64,000 nt of DNA from Gordonia bronchialis DSM 43247 (GTDB lineage: Bacteria; Actinomycetota; Actinomycetes; Mycobacteriales; Mycobacteriaceae), in contig NC_013441.1 of assembly GCF_000024785.1 (NCBI RefSeq), forward strand, positions 682,001-746,000, given 5' to 3'. Below are positions 32,915-42,083 of this stretch, one piece after another. The translations under genes and the position numbers were made by a program. Within the stretch, counting starts at the first letter, position 1. The number at the start of each line of letters is the position of its first letter. Below the pieces are notes generated by a model. That model did no database searches, was not told the DNA's origin, and was given only the letters and a program-made list of their open reading frames with translations.

Positions 32915-33723
32915 GCACCGACGCGCTCACCGATGCACGCTCGAGGGCCACGTCACCCCCGCGCACCGCTGTGCCGTTGTGGGTGGCGGTTCCCGAACTG
33001 GCCGCCCGCGGACTGAAAGCCGCTGCCCGCGAGGGGTATGTGATCTCGGCCATCGGATCGCCGATCGCGTTCTTCGTCTGCTTCTACGTCCCGCTGCACG
33101 CCCGGTTCGACCGGACCGGTGTCGACTACGCGCAGTACCTGTTGCCGCTCATCATCATGCAGGCCGCGATCTTCGTGGCGATCGTCTCCTGCGAGATCGC
33201 CGGCACCCAGGCGCAGAGCGGGGTGCGCGATCGGCTGGCGTCACTCCCGATCCCGCGGACCGCGCCCCTGTGCAGTCGGATGATCAGCGCGCTGGTGCGG
33301 ATGGCGGCGTCGATCGCCGCCGCCTGCCTCATCGCGTGGGCATTCGGTTTCGGATTCCGCGGCTCATGGTGGGACACCGCGGGTTTCGTGACGATCGCGA
33401 TCGCCTTCGCGCTGGCGCTCAGTCTGATGACCGACGCCCTGGCCTCCGTGGTGGACCATCCCGACAGTGTGGCGCAGATGCTGATGCTTCCCCAGCTCCT
33501 GCTGATCATGGTGTCCACCGGGCTCGTTCCGGCCCAGCAGTTCCCGGAGTGGATACAGCCGGTGGTGCGCAACAGTCCGGTGTCGGTGTTCGCCGACGCG
33601 ATGCGTGAACTGTCCGTGGGTGCCGATCCCGATGCCGCCGGGGTGATCGGCTGGGCCGTCGGTCTCCTCGCGGTGGGCGTGGCATGCTCGGTTCTGGTGG
33701 CGCGCAGGCAGGTGACCCGATGA
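32911..33723 (+). CDS. ABC-2-type permease (DrrB-like)
   Basis: 270 residues with six predicted membrane segments, typical ABC-2 exporter permease (MLMLPQLLLIMVSTGLVPAQQFPEW ... VRNSPVSVFADAMREL near the C-terminus). The start overlaps the end of the ATPase gene (ATGA). DrrABC-type systems export hydrophobic small molecules or lipids. The position after a siderophore reductase gene and a possible iron box suggests siderophore export. Function depends on whether the upstream ATPase is really broken. Confidence 0.88.
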   Translation: MSTDALTDARSRATSPPRTAVPLWVAVPELAARGLKAAAREGYVISAIGSPIAFFVCFYVPLHARFDRTGVDYAQYLLPLIIMQAAIFVAIVSCEIAGTQAQSGVRDRLASLPIPRTAPLCSRMISALVRMAASIAAACLIAWAFGFGFRGSWWDTAGFVTIAIAFALALSLMTDALASVVDHPDSVAQMLMLPQLLLIMVSTGLVPAQQFPEWIQPVVRNSPVSVFADAMRELSVGADPDAAGVIGWAVGLLAVGVACSVLVARRQVTR

Positions 33724-34541
33724 GCCACAACGACATCCAGCCCGGTACGCCGGCCGCGACGGTGTCCTCGCGCCGGGCTGTCGGCCTGGGCGCGCAGGTG
33801 GCGTCGTATACCGGTGCATTGCTGCGAGCCTGGGTGCGTGACCCCGGCATCATTGTCCAGTCACTTGTCTTCCCGGCATTCATGCTGGCGATGTTCCACC
33901 TCGTCTTCGGCGAGTCGACCACCGCGATCGGACTGGGGGACAGCATTTTCGGGACCACCGGGCTGGTCGCGCTGGTGGGCGCGATGTTCGGCACCGCGAT
34001 GGCCGGACTGCAGTTCATCGAAGAACGCGACACCGGTCTGCTGCAACGGCTCTGGACGCTGCCGGTAGCCCGATCGGGGTATCTGATCGGCCGGATCGTC
34101 GCCGAGGTGGTGCGGATGTTCGCCGGCACGGTGATCCTGTTCGCGGTCGCCGTCCCCTTGGGTTTCCGATTCACCCAGGGGTGGCTCGCCGGCCTGGGCG
34201 CGCTGGTGGTCCCGGTACTGCTCGGGGTGGGAGTGGCGTTCCTCGTCATCGCGGTGGCCATCGTCTCCGGCAAGGCCGTGATCCAGCAACTCAGCATCCT
34301 GTTCCTGCTGATGTTGTTCTTCAACACCGGATTCGCGCCCGTCGAGGAGTATCCGGGGTGGCTGGAACCGGTGGTGCGGTATCAGCCGATGAGTCTGGCC
34401 ATCGATACCATGTCCGGCCTCACCGAGGGCGGCCCGGTCCGTGACGCGTTGATCGGCACCCTGGTGTGGTCGGTCGGGCTGTCAGTCGTCTTCGGCGTGC
34501 TCGCCGTACGCGGGTATAGGCGTGCGGTGCAAGGGGATTGA
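33720..34541 (+). CDS. ABC-2-type permease (DrrC-like)
   Basis: 273 residues, second ABC-2 permease: AWVRDPGIIVQSLVFPAFMLAMFHLVFGE (~35), GLVALVGAMFGTAMAGLQFIEERDTGLLQRLWTLPV (~80-115), NTGFAPVEEYPGWLEPVVRYQPMS (~205). Start ATG 33720 overlaps the preceding stop (ATGA). Three-gene DrrA-B-C order is common in mycolic-acid actinobacteria. It converges on xthA with only 3 nt between the stops. Confidence 0.9.
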   Translation: MSHNDIQPGTPAATVSSRRAVGLGAQVASYTGALLRAWVRDPGIIVQSLVFPAFMLAMFHLVFGESTTAIGLGDSIFGTTGLVALVGAMFGTAMAGLQFIEERDTGLLQRLWTLPVARSGYLIGRIVAEVVRMFAGTVILFAVAVPLGFRFTQGWLAGLGALVVPVLLGVGVAFLVIAVAIVSGKAVIQQLSILFLLMLFFNTGFAPVEEYPGWLEPVVRYQPMSLAIDTMSGLTEGGPVRDALIGTLVWSVGLSVVFGVLAVRGYRRAVQGD

Positions 34542-34544
34542 CAC

Positions 34545-35333
34545 TCAATCCGCGAGGTCGACGATAACCGGGGCGTGATCGCTGGCACCCTTGGGTTTTC
34601 GGGCATCGCGGTCCACCGTCGCGCCCAGCACCCGGGTGTCGAGCGCGGGGGAACACAGCGCGTAATCGATGCGCATCCCCTCGTTGCGGGGGAAGCGCAG
34701 CGACGTGTAATCCCAGAAGGTGTAGCCGTCGGCGTAGGGGAGGGCCGAGTCGGTGAGTCCGGCGTCGAGGAACGCCGCGATGGCGGCGCGTTCGGCGTCG
34801 GAGACGTGGGGTTTGCCGGCAAAGAAGCCGGGGTCCCAGACGTCGGTGTCGCGCTGGGCGACATTCCAGTCACCGGCGAGCATGATCTGCGCAGCCGGGT
34901 CGTGCGCCAGCCACAACGCGGAACGGTCGGCGAGGGCTTCGAGCCAGGCGAGTTTGTACCGATAGTGCGGATCGTCGATCGCTCGCCCGTTGGGCACGTA
35001 CAGACTCCATACGCGCACCCCCGCGCATCGGGCGGAAATCGCCCGGGCCTCGACGATCTCGCGTCCGTCGACGCTCAGCGGCGGCATCCCCTCGAAGCCG
35101 ACCTCGATCTCGTCGAGGCCCACCCGGGAGGCGATCGCCACCCCGTTGTAGGCGCCCTGGCCCACGTGGGTGACGTCGTAGCCGGCGACCAGGAAACTCA
35201 TCAGCGGGAACGCGTCGTCGTGGCATTTGGTCTCCTGCATGGCCAGGACGTCGACGTCGTGGTGTTCCATCCACGCGACCACCGTCTCCGAGCGAGCACG
35301 GATCGAGTTCACGTTCCAGGTCGCGATCCGCAC
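34545..35333 (-). CDS. xthA: Exodeoxyribonuclease III
   Basis: 262 residues, XthA/APE-like endonuclease-exonuclease-phosphatase fold: ATWNVNSIRAR at the N-terminus, AMQETKCHD (metal-ligand Glu ~33), YNGVAIASR, LAGDWNVAQRDTDVWDP (~147), MRIDYALCS (~220), GASDHAPVIVDL (catalytic His near the end). It acts in base-excision repair at abasic sites. Start GTG 35333 fits the family N-terminus; a longer open frame is a shadow of the barstar-like gene. Orthologous position to Rv0427c. Confidence 0.93.
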   Translation of the reverse strand: MRIATWNVNSIRARSETVVAWMEHHDVDVLAMQETKCHDDAFPLMSFLVAGYDVTHVGQGAYNGVAIASRVGLDEIEVGFEGMPPLSVDGREIVEARAISARCAGVRVWSLYVPNGRAIDDPHYRYKLAWLEALADRSALWLAHDPAAQIMLAGDWNVAQRDTDVWDPGFFAGKPHVSDAERAAIAAFLDAGLTDSALPYADGYTFWDYTSLRFPRNEGMRIDYALCSPALDTRVLGATVDRDARKPKGASDHAPVIVDLAD

Positions 35334-35334
35334 G

Positions 35335-35835
35335 TCAGTCGATCTCCGTGACCGGCACACCCGCCGCTCGCCAGCGGGCGCGCACCGCCTCATGCGACCG
35401 CCGGGGCGCGGAGAGGACCACCGCGAACACCGCGGCCCGCCCGGACACCGACTGGCCGAAGTGATCCCGGTAGTGATCGCGATAGAACGGCAGCGACTCG
35501 GCGAACCAATCGAAGTCGGCCTCGGCGTCGGTGAGCAGCCGCTGGGCGTTGCGGATGTGGGTGAGGAAGCCGCGCGGGGCGGTGTCCGGGTCGTCGGCGC
35601 CGTCGAGGTCGCGCATGCAGTCGTCAAAGGCGGACTTGTTGCGTCCGAAGTACTCCGGGAAGTCCCACGCCTCGGCGAACGCGGTGTAGAGCCCGCCGAG
35701 CGTGGTGGCCTCGGCGCCGTCGACCCGACGGTGGCGGATGCCGGGCGGGACGTCGATCAGGCGGTCGGCGGGCAACAGCCCCACCACCGGTCCGCGGCCG
35801 CCGGCCTCGGTGAGGAACTTCGCCAACGGGGTCAT
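35335..35835 (-). CDS. Barstar-like ribonuclease inhibitor (immunity protein)
   Basis: 166 residues. The central segment LYTAFAEAWDFPEYFGRNKSAFDDCMRDLDG (~55-85, cited across its conserved pattern) is the barstar fold signature: an aromatic Pro-Glu-Tyr-Phe-Gly-x-N turn followed by a D-x-x-x-D helix. Barstar proteins bind and block barnase-type RNases. Start ATG 35835 overlaps the stop of the upstream ribonuclease gene (ATGA), the classic toxin-inhibitor coupling. It is longer than B. amyloliquefaciens barstar (89 residues), with extra N- and C-terminal segments. Confidence 0.85.
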   Translation of the reverse strand: MTPLAKFLTEAGGRGPVVGLLPADRLIDVPPGIRHRRVDGAEATTLGGLYTAFAEAWDFPEYFGRNKSAFDDCMRDLDGADDPDTAPRGFLTHIRNAQRLLTDAEADFDWFAESLPFYRDHYRDHFGQSVSGRAAVFAVVLSAPRRSHEAVRARWRAAGVPVTEID

Positions 35836-36434
35836 CGCGGCCCTCGCACGACGACGAAGGTGCGGTAGTGATCGGCGGTGTACCACGCGGATCCGTCACT
35901 GCCGGTGACGATTCGTTCGGCGTCACGGCCCGAACCGCGGCGTTTGGGGTTCACATCCCACTCCCGATAGGTGATGCGGGCACCCGACACGTCGGTGACC
36001 GGCAGCTGACGTTCGTTGTTGCGGAACACATCTCCGCCGTGGGTGCCCGGCGCGTTGGCGGCGGCCGGCCACTTGCCGGCGTCGATGAGTGCGAGGGTCG
36101 TGCGGACCCGGGCGGGGATGCTCTCGGCAGGCTGCGACGACGCGCGGGTGCTACGGGGGCGTGCGGACGGCCGACGCGAGCCGGACGTCTTCGACGACGA
36201 TGTCGCCGAATCCTTCTCGGCCGCAACGGTGGCCGATGTGGACGCGGCGGACGTGGAGGTGGCCGCCTTCGACGCCGACGACGCGTCGTCGCCGCGATGG
36301 TTGATCAGCCACGTCACGACGAAAACGGCCCCGATCACGGCCAGCGCGACGGCGGTGATGACGGCCTGTCGGCGGCGTGCGGCCGGTGACGGCGTACGCG
36401 ATCGCGATGACGGCGACCCGGAACGGCTGGGCAT
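35832..36434 (-). CDS. Membrane-anchored or secreted barnase-type guanyl-specific ribonuclease
   Basis: 200 residues: a short basic N-terminus, one membrane segment (~23-45), a Ser/Thr/Ala-rich linker (~50-105), then a barnase/RNase N1-type domain (~108-200). Catalytic residues line up with barnase: Glu158 (YREWDVN; barnase E73), Arg170 and Arg174 (GRDAERIV; R83, R87) and His189 (TADHYRTF; H102). The linker suggests display outside the membrane or release by proteolysis. ATG 36434 has AGAAGGAG seven nucleotides upstream. With the coupled barstar it forms a toxin-immunity pair inserted in the otherwise conserved xthA-GNAT-def order. Confidence 0.88.
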   Translation of the reverse strand: MPSRSGSPSSRSRTPSPAARRRQAVITAVALAVIGAVFVVTWLINHRGDDASSASKAATSTSAASTSATVAAEKDSATSSSKTSGSRRPSARPRSTRASSQPAESIPARVRTTLALIDAGKWPAAANAPGTHGGDVFRNNERQLPVTDVSGARITYREWDVNPKRRGSGRDAERIVTGSDGSAWYTADHYRTFVVVRGPR

Positions 36435-36450
36435 CGAACTCCTTCTCTGC

Positions 36451-37479
36451 TCAGGGCGCCGGATTCGATGGCACGGTGAGGTAGTGCATGGTGTGGTGGA
36501 GTCCGAAGCCGCGGCGCCGATACCAGGCGCCGGCAACCTGATTGGTGGTCTCCACCTGAACGTAGGCCGAGGTGGCCCCCTGCTGCGCACCCCAGGCGAC
36601 GAGCCGATCGAGGATCGCGGCGGACAGTCCGCGGCGGCGATGCGCCGCCTGCGTCCACAATGCGGTCAGGCCCAGACGTCGGACACCGTCGGGTCCCTCG
36701 GTGACGGCCGCGCGACCGGTCGCGATCACCTCGTCGGTGCCGATGGTCGCGAAGGTGAGCGGACCGCGGGCGGCGCCGATCACGGCGGCGGCCGGCTCGA
36801 CGTCGATCTCGGGGCGGTCGTCGGACCGATCACCGCCGTAGGCGCGCAACCAGGCTGCTGACGGCGCGTCGTCGAGCCTGATGTCGGGGACGGCGCCCGA
36901 CGATGCCGACCCGGAAGATGCAGGGCCTGAGAGGGTCTGGAGATCGGCGGTGAGGAACTGCACCTCGACGCCGGGGACGCCACTGAATGCACCGGGCGTG
37001 ATGAGACGATCGGGCAGGGCCAGCAACACCGGCAGGTCGCGTCGGCGGTACCACTCGGCGATCCGCGGCAGGCTCGTCGCCGACCGTGCCGAGGGTTCCA
37101 GTGGCAGAGCGCAATTCGCGCGACGGGTGAATCCGCCCCCGGCCCGCACCAGCCAGCCGTCGATCCACGCCGACTCGACACCCGGCCAGGCGAGTGCGGC
37201 GGCATGCTCGACGGCCCGGATCTCGCTGTTGCGCACCGGTTTCGCCGACAGCAGTCGGATCGAGGTGATGGCGTCGTGCGGGATCGACTCGGTGACACCG
37301 TCGCGGTCGAGTTGTAGGGGTTCGCCCGTGCCGGGATCACCGGCGGCGACCAGGATGCCGGTCACATCCGACCGTGCCGCCCGCGGATCGCCGCGCCAGT
37401 CGGCGGGCGTGGCGTCGCCGAGCAGGTACCGCACGACGACGCGATCACCGATGAACAAGCCGGGGGCAGCGTCGGTCAC
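36451..37479 (-). CDS. GNAT N-acetyltransferase, Rv0428c-like
   Basis: 342 residues. The N-terminal ~85 residues form a small beta-rich domain (GDRVVVRYLLGD, GILVAAG, DAITSIRLL). The C-terminal half has the GNAT acetyl-CoA fold: LTALWTQAAHRRRGLSAAILDRLVAWG (~275-300), AYVQVETTNQVAGAWYRRRGF (~308-328). It matches the two-domain mycobacterial Rv0428c protein, which lies in the same order between xthA and def. The substrate is unknown. GTG 37479 starts 12 nt after the def stop. Confidence 0.87.
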   Translation of the reverse strand: MTDAAPGLFIGDRVVVRYLLGDATPADWRGDPRAARSDVTGILVAAGDPGTGEPLQLDRDGVTESIPHDAITSIRLLSAKPVRNSEIRAVEHAAALAWPGVESAWIDGWLVRAGGGFTRRANCALPLEPSARSATSLPRIAEWYRRRDLPVLLALPDRLITPGAFSGVPGVEVQFLTADLQTLSGPASSGSASSGAVPDIRLDDAPSAAWLRAYGGDRSDDRPEIDVEPAAAVIGAARGPLTFATIGTDEVIATGRAAVTEGPDGVRRLGLTALWTQAAHRRRGLSAAILDRLVAWGAQQGATSAYVQVETTNQVAGAWYRRRGFGLHHTMHYLTVPSNPAP

Positions 37480-37491
37480 CAGGTGTGCTCG

Positions 37492-38094
37492 TCAGTCGTC
37501 GTGGCCGAAGGGATCCTCGACCTCGCCCGGTGTCCAGGTCAGGCCGGGCACACCCCACTTGTTCTTCTTGATGGCCTTCTTGGCCGCGCGGGCGTTGCGT
37601 CCGACGAGGACGTCGACGTAGAGGAAGCCGTCGAGGTGACCGGTCTCGTGCTGCAGCATGCGGGCAAAGAAGCCGGTGCCCTCGACCACGACCTCCGCGC
37701 CGGTGCGATCCACCCCGGTCACCCGGGCCCAGTCTGCGCGGCCCGTCGGGAACTGTTCACCCGGCACCGACAGGCAGCCTTCGTCGTTGTCGTCGGGATC
37801 GGGCATGGTCTCGGGGATCTCCGAGGTCTCCAGCACCGGATTGATCACCTCGCCGCGGCGGCGCTCGGGCACATACCGCTCACCCTCGGGGCAGTCGTAA
37901 ACGAACATGCGCAGTCCGACGCCGACCTGATTGGCCGCCAGGCCCACGCCGTGGGCGGCGTCCATCGTGTCGTACATGTCGTCGAGCAGGGCGATGACCT
38001 CGGCCGACGGCTTGCCCGCATCGTCGAGCGGCACCGGCTCGGTGCGACGATGCAGCACCGGCTCGCCGATGATGCAGATGGGGAGAATGGCCAT
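37492..38094 (-). CDS. def: Peptide deformylase
   Basis: 200 residues. All three metal/active-site motifs are present: [10 protein letters not shown] (~50), EGCLSVPG (Cys ~103) and QHETGHLDG (HExxH, ~146-154). It removes the formyl group from nascent proteins. ATG 38094 opens the usual [13 protein letters not shown] start; an upstream extension is not family-like. Same position as Rv0429c. Confidence 0.95.
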   Translation of the reverse strand: MAILPICIIGEPVLHRRTEPVPLDDAGKPSAEVIALLDDMYDTMDAAHGVGLAANQVGVGLRMFVYDCPEGERYVPERRRGEVINPVLETSEIPETMPDPDDNDEGCLSVPGEQFPTGRADWARVTGVDRTGAEVVVEGTGFFARMLQHETGHLDGFLYVDVLVGRNARAAKKAIKKNKWGVPGLTWTPGEVEDPFGHDD

Positions 38095-38122
38095 GCGGGT
38101 CAGATTACTGCGCGGCGCGGGC

Positions 38123-38959
38123 TCACCGGGGCGCGGGGACGATCCGCGGCATCTGATCGCGCAGCAGGTCGCGGGCCGGGGGCGGGAAACCGGGGAACAG
38201 GGTGGACTGCCAGGTGAAGCTGTCCACCTTGTCGGTGACCACGTTGCCGGCGCAGCCACCGCGCAGCGAGGTGATGGTGTTGGCGATGATCACCGGCTGG
38301 GTGGGTTCGATGGTGTGGTCGAACCCGGTGTTGGCCAGCGGAACCGGGGAGTACGACCGGCACTGCGGGGTGCCGTCCAGACGGCCGTCGGTCCACTCGC
38401 CGTCGGACTGCACCACCGAGTAGCGCGTCGGTCCGGGGGCGTCGGGGCCCTTGTTGAGGCGTTTGATGACGTCGGAGTACATGCAGGTGTCGAAGCCGCC
38501 CCGGACCGGTTGCGAGCATCCGCCTGGCGACCCGTACTGGGCGGTGCCGATCGCGACGTACTGGTTCACGTTGGCGGCACCGTCGAGGAACTTGAGGTAG
38601 TAGCGCCCGCCGAGGCCGCCCGCACTGTGCGCGACGATGCCGACGAAGGAGGCGCGCTTGGCGACCGGGTCGATGGTCCGTTTGATCAGCGCGGCGTCGG
38701 CGGCGACGTTCAGCCCGCCGGCGGGGATGTAGGTCACGCGGTACCCGGCGGTGCGCAGCGACGTGGCGAGGGCGCCGTAGGCCTGCTCGTAGGCGCGCGG
38801 CGACGAGGTCACCTGCTGACCCGGGATGAGGAACACGACCTTCTCGCCGGCCGGCTTCGGCGCGGCGGTGGCCGTGGTCGTCGCCAGTGGTGCGATGGTC
38901 ACCCCGAGTGCGATCGCGGCTCCCGCGATCAGCGTTCCAACCCTGCTGTGGATGCGCAT
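38123..38959 (-). CDS. Secreted lipase/esterase (alpha/beta hydrolase)
   Basis: 278 residues. A clear signal peptide ends near AAPK (~35). The hydrolase core has nucleophile motif GIVAHSAGG (Ser ~110), the pattern of LipA/EstA-type triacylglycerol lipases ([10 protein letters not shown] at the first strand). Four or more Cys residues in the mature part (CSQPV, CMY, CRSY, CAGN) suggest disulfides, consistent with secretion. It lies 28 nt before def on the same strand. The divergent gap 38960-39183 serves its promoter and that of the DUF3263 gene. Confidence 0.85.
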   Translation of the reverse strand: MRIHSRVGTLIAGAAIALGVTIAPLATTTATAAPKPAGEKVVFLIPGQQVTSSPRAYEQAYGALATSLRTAGYRVTYIPAGGLNVAADAALIKRTIDPVAKRASFVGIVAHSAGGLGGRYYLKFLDGAANVNQYVAIGTAQYGSPGGCSQPVRGGFDTCMYSDVIKRLNKGPDAPGPTRYSVVQSDGEWTDGRLDGTPQCRSYSPVPLANTGFDHTIEPTQPVIIANTITSLRGGCAGNVVTDKVDSFTWQSTLFPGFPPPARDLLRDQMPRIVPAPR

Positions 38960-39183
38960 CCCCCCCTTATCTGCGCGACGACGGACTTTGGTGAGGCCAA
39001 CATTCTGCGCGATCGGCGTGCACCGGCCGACCTGCGAGAAGTCCGGCGAGGCGCCGAACCGGGCGAGTCACACCGCCTCGGCGGCCGCGCACCGTGGTTA
39101 GATGATCACGAACCACACCACTGTGATTCGGGTGCGGACACCGGTGGTGTGAGGATCGATGAGGGTAATCGTGAGGGAGCGAG

Positions 39184-39540
39184 ATGGACGGCGCAGCTGC
39201 GCGTAGCCAGAAGCAGGGCGATCAACCCACCCCCGAGAACGCCGCCGCCGATCAATCGGCGGTGGACCCGCACGAGGTAGGGGCGGACGGGTTGTCACGA
39301 CGGGAACACGACATCCTGGCCTTCGAGCGTCAGTGGTGGAAGTACGCGGGGGCCAAGGAAGAAGCCATCAAAGAGCTGTTCGGGTTGTCGGCGACCCGCT
39401 ACTACCAGGTCCTCAATGCGCTGGTCGATCGGCCGGAGGCGCTCGCAGCCGACCCGATGCTCGTCAAGCGGCTGCGCCGGCTGCGCGCCTCGCGGCAGAA
39501 GGCCCGCGCGGCGCGGCGCCTCGGCTTCGAGATCACCTGA
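39184..39540 (+). CDS. DUF3263 protein (Rv0430-like)
   Basis: 118 residues. A disordered N-terminus (~1-38) precedes the conserved DUF3263 core: LSRREHDILAFERQWWKYAG, AIKELFGLSATRYYQVLNAL (HTH-like), then a basic C-terminus (RRLRASRQKARAARRLGFEI). The helix-turn-helix-like core and basic tail suggest a DNA-binding protein of unknown target. Its place between def and the LytR_C gene is conserved in mycobacteria. Confidence 0.88.
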   Translation: MDGAAARSQKQGDQPTPENAAADQSAVDPHEVGADGLSRREHDILAFERQWWKYAGAKEEAIKELFGLSATRYYQVLNALVDRPEALAADPMLVKRLRRLRASRQKARAARRLGFEIT

Positions 39541-39587
39541 CGGCTGGCCCCGGGCAGCCCGGTGCAAGTGCGTTAAGGTCGTCGGTG

Positions 39588-40073
39588 ATGAATGCAGATC
39601 GTGAGCCCAATCGCCTGCCGTTGCGTGCCGGGGCCATGCTGCTGTTCGCCGTCGCCGTGGTCTTCGTCGGCCTGGGATGGCACTCGGCGGCGACTTCGGG
39701 GAACGACCCGGAGAAGGCCCTGGAAGCCGCCAACCGGCAGACGGCCACCACGTCTGCGCCTGCGCCGACGACGAGCAGCGTGGCGTCGAACGCCAAACTG
39801 GTGTGCGTGATCAACGCCGGAGACATCAGCGGTCTCGCGCAGGAGGTCACCGACCAGCTCAAGGCGCAGCAGTTCCGAACCGCCAGGCCACAGAACTACA
39901 CCGGCGGCGGGTTTAGCGAGAACACGATCTTCTACGCCGACGACGCCGACAAAGCACAGGCGGACAAGGTCAACCAGGCACTCGGTGGTAGCTATTCGGT
40001 CGAGGAGCGGCCGTCGAGTTTCACCATGTGCCGCACCGGGATCGCCGTGATCGCCATCGAGCGCGCGCAATGA
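39588..40073 (+). CDS. LytR C-terminal-domain membrane protein (Rv0431-like)
   Basis: 161 residues. One N-terminal membrane segment (~14-34), a Thr/Ala/Pro linker, and a LytR_C domain (~68-160: VCVINAGDISGLAQEVTDQL, NTIFYADDADKAQADKV). It is probably extracytoplasmic. It follows the DUF3263 gene by 47 nt and precedes sodC, as in M. tuberculosis where Rv0431 is annotated as tuberculin-related; its function is not established here. Confidence 0.85.
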   Translation: MNADREPNRLPLRAGAMLLFAVAVVFVGLGWHSAATSGNDPEKALEAANRQTATTSAPAPTTSSVASNAKLVCVINAGDISGLAQEVTDQLKAQQFRTARPQNYTGGGFSENTIFYADDADKAQADKVNQALGGSYSVEERPSSFTMCRTGIAVIAIERAQ

Positions 40074-40136
40074 GCCGCACCGCCCGCCCGTTCTGACTTT
40101 TCTCATCAGCCGCACCGGACCGATCAAGGAGTTCTC

Positions 40137-40793
40137 ATGACCGCCACCACACACCGCCCGACCACCCTGCGCGTGATCGCAGCGCTGGCCTCCGCGGGGG
40201 CGATCGGCGCGGTGCTGGCCGGCTGTACCCCCGACGAGCCGCCGACCGACGCGAAGGGCACCACGCCGTCGGTGATCTCCGGGCCGCCGCTGCCGCCGGG
40301 GTCGGTGCAGAACGAGGACGACGTCCCGACCGGCCAGCAGGCGAAGGCCGAGATCAAGAATCCGGACGGCGAGGTCGTCGGCGAGGCCACCTTCACCGCG
40401 CGCAACCCCGACGGCCCGGTGACGGTGAACGTCAGGGTGACCGGCGGGGACATCGCACCGGGCTTCCACGGCATGCACATCCACGCCAACGGCCAGTGCG
40501 CGCCGAAGGACGGCGAGGACTTCGGTGCCGCGGGCGGCCACCTGCAGGTCGGTGCCGCCAACGCCCATCCGTCCAGCGGTGACCTGGTATCGATCAACAT
40601 TCTCAACGATCACACCGGCGAGACCGTCACCACCACCGACCGGGTGAAGCTCTCGCAGATCGTCGACAAGTCGATCATCATCCACGAGAAGCCGGACAAC
40701 TTCGGCAATGTGCCCAACCCCAGTGAGAAGACGCTGATGACCGGCGATGCCGGAGCGCGGGTCGCGTGCGGCGTCATCTCACTCGAGCAGTAG
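40137..40793 (+). CDS. sodC: Cu,Zn superoxide dismutase (lipoprotein)
   Basis: 218 residues. Signal peptide with lipobox VLAGC (Cys ~30). SodC core: metal ligands in GFHGMHIHANGQC (~105-116), AAGGHLQVG (~128), AHPSSGDL (~140), HEKPDNFGN (~182) and the C-terminal GDAGARVACGVI. It detoxifies superoxide outside the membrane. Same position as M. tuberculosis sodC (Rv0432), with a Pro/Gly-rich spacer between lipid anchor and enzyme domain. Confidence 0.95.
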   Translation: MTATTHRPTTLRVIAALASAGAIGAVLAGCTPDEPPTDAKGTTPSVISGPPLPPGSVQNEDDVPTGQQAKAEIKNPDGEVVGEATFTARNPDGPVTVNVRVTGGDIAPGFHGMHIHANGQCAPKDGEDFGAAGGHLQVGAANAHPSSGDLVSINILNDHTGETVTTTDRVKLSQIVDKSIIIHEKPDNFGNVPNPSEKTLMTGDAGARVACGVISLEQ

Positions 40794-40832
40794 GCGAGCA
40801 CCGGCGCTGTCTCGGCCAGAGGCGAGGTGTGT

Positions 40833-41972
40833 GTGACCTCCATCCCGTCGATCCCGTTCCGGGGGTCACCGACACCGTCACTGGGCGTGGAGTGGGAGTT
40901 CGCGCTCACCGACAAACAGAGCGGCGACCTGTCGAACTCGGCGGCCGCGTTGTTCGCCGCCGTCGAGCAGCGACATCCTGAGCATGCCGGTCAGGTGCAC
41001 AAGGAGTTGCTGCGCAACACCGTCGAACTCGTCACCGGGGTCTGCCGGACCACGGCCGAGGCGCTCGACGACCTGTCCGGCACGCTCGGGGTGGTGCGTG
41101 GCATCGCCGACGAACTCGGCGTCGACCTGTACGGCGCGGGTACGCACCCGTTCGCGGAATGGTCCACTCAGCTGCTCACCGAGGGGCACCGGTACGCCGA
41201 ACTGATCGAACGGACCCAGTGGTGGGGACGTCAGATGCTCATCTGGGGCGTGCATGTCCACGTCGGTATCAGCCACCGCGACAAGGTGTTACCCATCCTC
41301 GACGCGCTGCTCAACTACTACCCGCATCTGCTGGCGATCTCGGCGTCGTCGCCGATGTGGGCGGGTCAGGACACTGGGTACGCCAGCAACCGGGCGATGA
41401 TGTTCCAGCAGTTGCCCACCGCGGGTCTGCCGTTCCAGTTCGCGCGGTGGGACGAGTTCGAATCCTTTGTCGCCGACCAGAAGACGACCGGCATCATCGA
41501 TCACCTCAACGAGATCCGGTGGGACATCCGGCCGTCACCGCACCTGGGCACCATCGAGGTGCGGGTGTGTGACGGCATGACCAATCTGCGCGAACTGTCG
41601 GCGGCGGTCGCGCTGATCCACTGCCTCGTCGTCGATCTGGATCGGCGGCTGGAGGCGGGTGAAACGCTGCCGACGATGGCCCCGTGGCTGGTGCAGGAAA
41701 ACAAGTGGCGCGCAGCGCGTTACGGCCTCGACGCCATTGTCATCACCGACGGCAACTGCGCTGAGCGGCTGGTCACCGAGGATCTCGCCGGCGTCCTCGA
41801 CCGACTCGCGCCGATCGCCCGCGACCTCGACTGCATCGACGAGCTGGCCGGGGTGACGAGCATCATCGAGAGCGGCGGTAGCTATCAGCGGCAGCGGGCC
41901 GTGCACGCCGGTGGCGGCACGATGCGAGACGTGGTGGCGTCGGTGGTGGGGGAGTTGGACGCGGCGGGTTGA
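40833..41972 (+). CDS. ybdK: Carboxylate-amine ligase, glutamate-cysteine ligase family 2 (YbdK type)
   Basis: 379 residues, GCS2 fold: LGVEWEFALTD (~16), YGAGTHPFAEWSTQ, WGRQMLIWGVHVHVGISHRD (~130-149), EIRWDIRPSPHLGTIEVRVCD (~228-248), NKWRAARYGLDA (~288). Such enzymes make gamma-glutamyl amides; YbdK has weak gamma-Glu-Cys activity, and the physiological substrate here is unknown. GTG 40833 has GCGAGG five nucleotides upstream; GTG 40827, in frame, overlaps that site. Same position as Rv0433. Confidence 0.88.
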   Translation: MTSIPSIPFRGSPTPSLGVEWEFALTDKQSGDLSNSAAALFAAVEQRHPEHAGQVHKELLRNTVELVTGVCRTTAEALDDLSGTLGVVRGIADELGVDLYGAGTHPFAEWSTQLLTEGHRYAELIERTQWWGRQMLIWGVHVHVGISHRDKVLPILDALLNYYPHLLAISASSPMWAGQDTGYASNRAMMFQQLPTAGLPFQFARWDEFESFVADQKTTGIIDHLNEIRWDIRPSPHLGTIEVRVCDGMTNLRELSAAVALIHCLVVDLDRRLEAGETLPTMAPWLVQENKWRAARYGLDAIVITDGNCAERLVTEDLAGVLDRLAPIARDLDCIDELAGVTSIIESGGSYQRQRAVHAGGGTMRDVVASVVGELDAAG

Positions 41973-42083
41973 CCCGTTGATCGTGCGTCGAAAACCGTTG
42001 ACCGGGCGGGGCGTCGGGGCGACGTCCGCACGATGAACGAGTCTGCCTGGCCGGTCGACGCATTTGGGCGCACGATGAACGCA

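Noticed and set aside
41973..42083. Repeat-like CGCACGATGAACG occurring twice between ybdK and mrpG
   Set aside because: Only two short copies ~45 nt apart; not enough to call an array or regulatory repeat.
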